Assembly: GCF_932526225.1 (NCBI RefSeq)
Contig: NC_064037.1
Coordinates: forward strand, 2,170,001 to 2,234,000
Origin: Nematostella vectensis
Lineage: Eukaryota > Cnidaria > Anthozoa > Actiniaria > Edwardsiidae
DNA length: 64,000 nt
Direction: 5' to 3'
The notes under the pieces were generated by a model. The model had not been told where the DNA came from and did not search any database. It saw only the letters and a program-made list of their open reading frames with translations. Position 1 is the first letter of the stretch. Each line of letters begins with the position of its first letter. The position numbers and the translations under genes were made by a program. Below are positions 63,405 through 64,000 of the stretch, in pieces.

Positions 63405-64000
63405 TTACGGTGCTACAGTTTTCTCAAAGTTAGACCCTAAGCACGGATTTTCTCAGTTAGAATTAGAGGAATCGCGAGACGTAACGACTTTCTTAACTCA
63501 TGTAGGATTATTTCGCATGAAGAGGTTAGGTATGGGAATTTGCAGTGCACCAGAGGTATTTCAGTATACAGTGCAGATGGTGTTAGTTGGATTGCCAGGA
63601 GTGTTAGACTCGGCAGATGACATAATGGTATTTGGTAAAGATCAGGCTGAACACAAGAAAAGACTAACTACTGTTATGGAAAGACTATCACAGAGCGGGT
63701 TAACCCTTAATTCGGAGAAGTGTCAGTTTAGTTTATCTTCTGTTACGTTTTTAGGACACGTAATCCCAGACAAAGGGATAGCTGCAGACTCAGGCAAAGT
63801 GGAGTCCAAAGGCAATGCTTGTGCGCCAGCTAATGTAACAGAGCTACGTGGATTCTAAGGCTTAGTGCAGTATGTAGGCAGGTATATCCAAGATCTAGCA
63901 ACACTTTCCTCCACTTTAAGGAAAATTACTATAAAGTCAGTGACCTTTGAGTGGACCCCCAGACAAGAAGATAGTTTTCAGGCTATCAAGCGTGTAATGA
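63405..64000 (+). pseudogene. Gypsy reverse transcriptase, remaining part
   Basis: Reads GATVFSKLDPKHGFSQLELE, then FRMKRLGMGICSAPEVFQ, the catalytic-site region SADDIMVFGKDQAEH, and VTFLGHVIPDKGIAADSGKV. A stop at 63856 interrupts the thumb; the following sequence (QYVGRYIQDLATLSS) is in register beyond it and leads into the RNase H linker. Within the palm the usual aromatic before the Asp pair is replaced (S-A-D-D). Confidence 0.85.

Larger units (their letters stand above)
59350..64000 (+). mobile_element. Gypsy-type LTR retrotransposon, decayed and interrupted
   Basis: Order on the plus strand: possible short 5' LTR (about 59350-59475, starting TGTAATACC); possible primer-binding site near 59484 (TGGTGTCGAGTGATTCGGG); gag; two CCHC zinc knuckles; aspartic protease; start of the reverse transcriptase; a LINE insertion; unassigned sequence; the rest of the reverse transcriptase, running off the window. 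Frame breaks in gag and pol show that it is inactive. It lies in the 5' part of the SANBR gene, in the opposite orientation. LTR limits are tentative because the 3' LTR is not in view. Confidence 0.85.

Overview
The window is nuclear DNA from an invertebrate animal. It is AT-rich and intron-dense: five spliced genes can be assembled by hand from GT-AG introns with consistent phases. It also carries many minisatellites, foldback elements, LINE fragments and a Gypsy-type LTR element. The gene content (a PAN/fibrinogen-like secreted lectin, a GluR0-like receptor with a potassium-channel filter, an EFCAB5-like protein, an SANBR/KIAA1841 orthologue and a broken intronless rhodopsin-type GPCR) suggests a cnidarian, most likely an anthozoan. 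The species is inferred, not proven.

Layout, left to right. 1-129: possible exon of an off-window gene (minus). 356-3211: a 24-bp minisatellite with a 613-bp segmental duplication. 5090-9893 (minus): PAN plus fibrinogen-domain secreted protein, 4 exons, 316 aa. Its last intron holds two foldback transposons and its first intron a LINE tail. 13234-18801 (minus): ionotropic glutamate receptor-like channel, 8 exons, 500 aa, with selectivity filter TVGYGD. 18802-23969: AT-rich intergenic DNA. 23970-35664 (minus): EFCAB5-like protein, 20 exons, 1252 aa. It is head-to-head with a small unrecognised gene at 36464-38897 (plus, 4 exons, 135 aa). 42232-43167 (plus): secreted Arg/Glu-rich 186-aa protein, tail-to-tail with the next gene. 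43519-59139 (minus, 5'-partial): SANBR orthologue, 19 exons seen. Its introns contain several kilobases of minisatellite and a GPCR pseudogene. 59350-64000 (plus): Gypsy-type retrotransposon interrupted by a 5'-truncated LINE.

The most unusual feature is a recurring relation between exons and tandem repeats. In at least six introns of three genes, the DNA just downstream of the 5' splice site consists of tandem copies of the exon's 3' end, and most of them include the splice donor itself. Some copies are degenerate pairs; others have expanded into minisatellites of up to 2.8 kb. This suggests repeated slippage or duplication centred on exon-intron junctions, with possible effects on donor choice.
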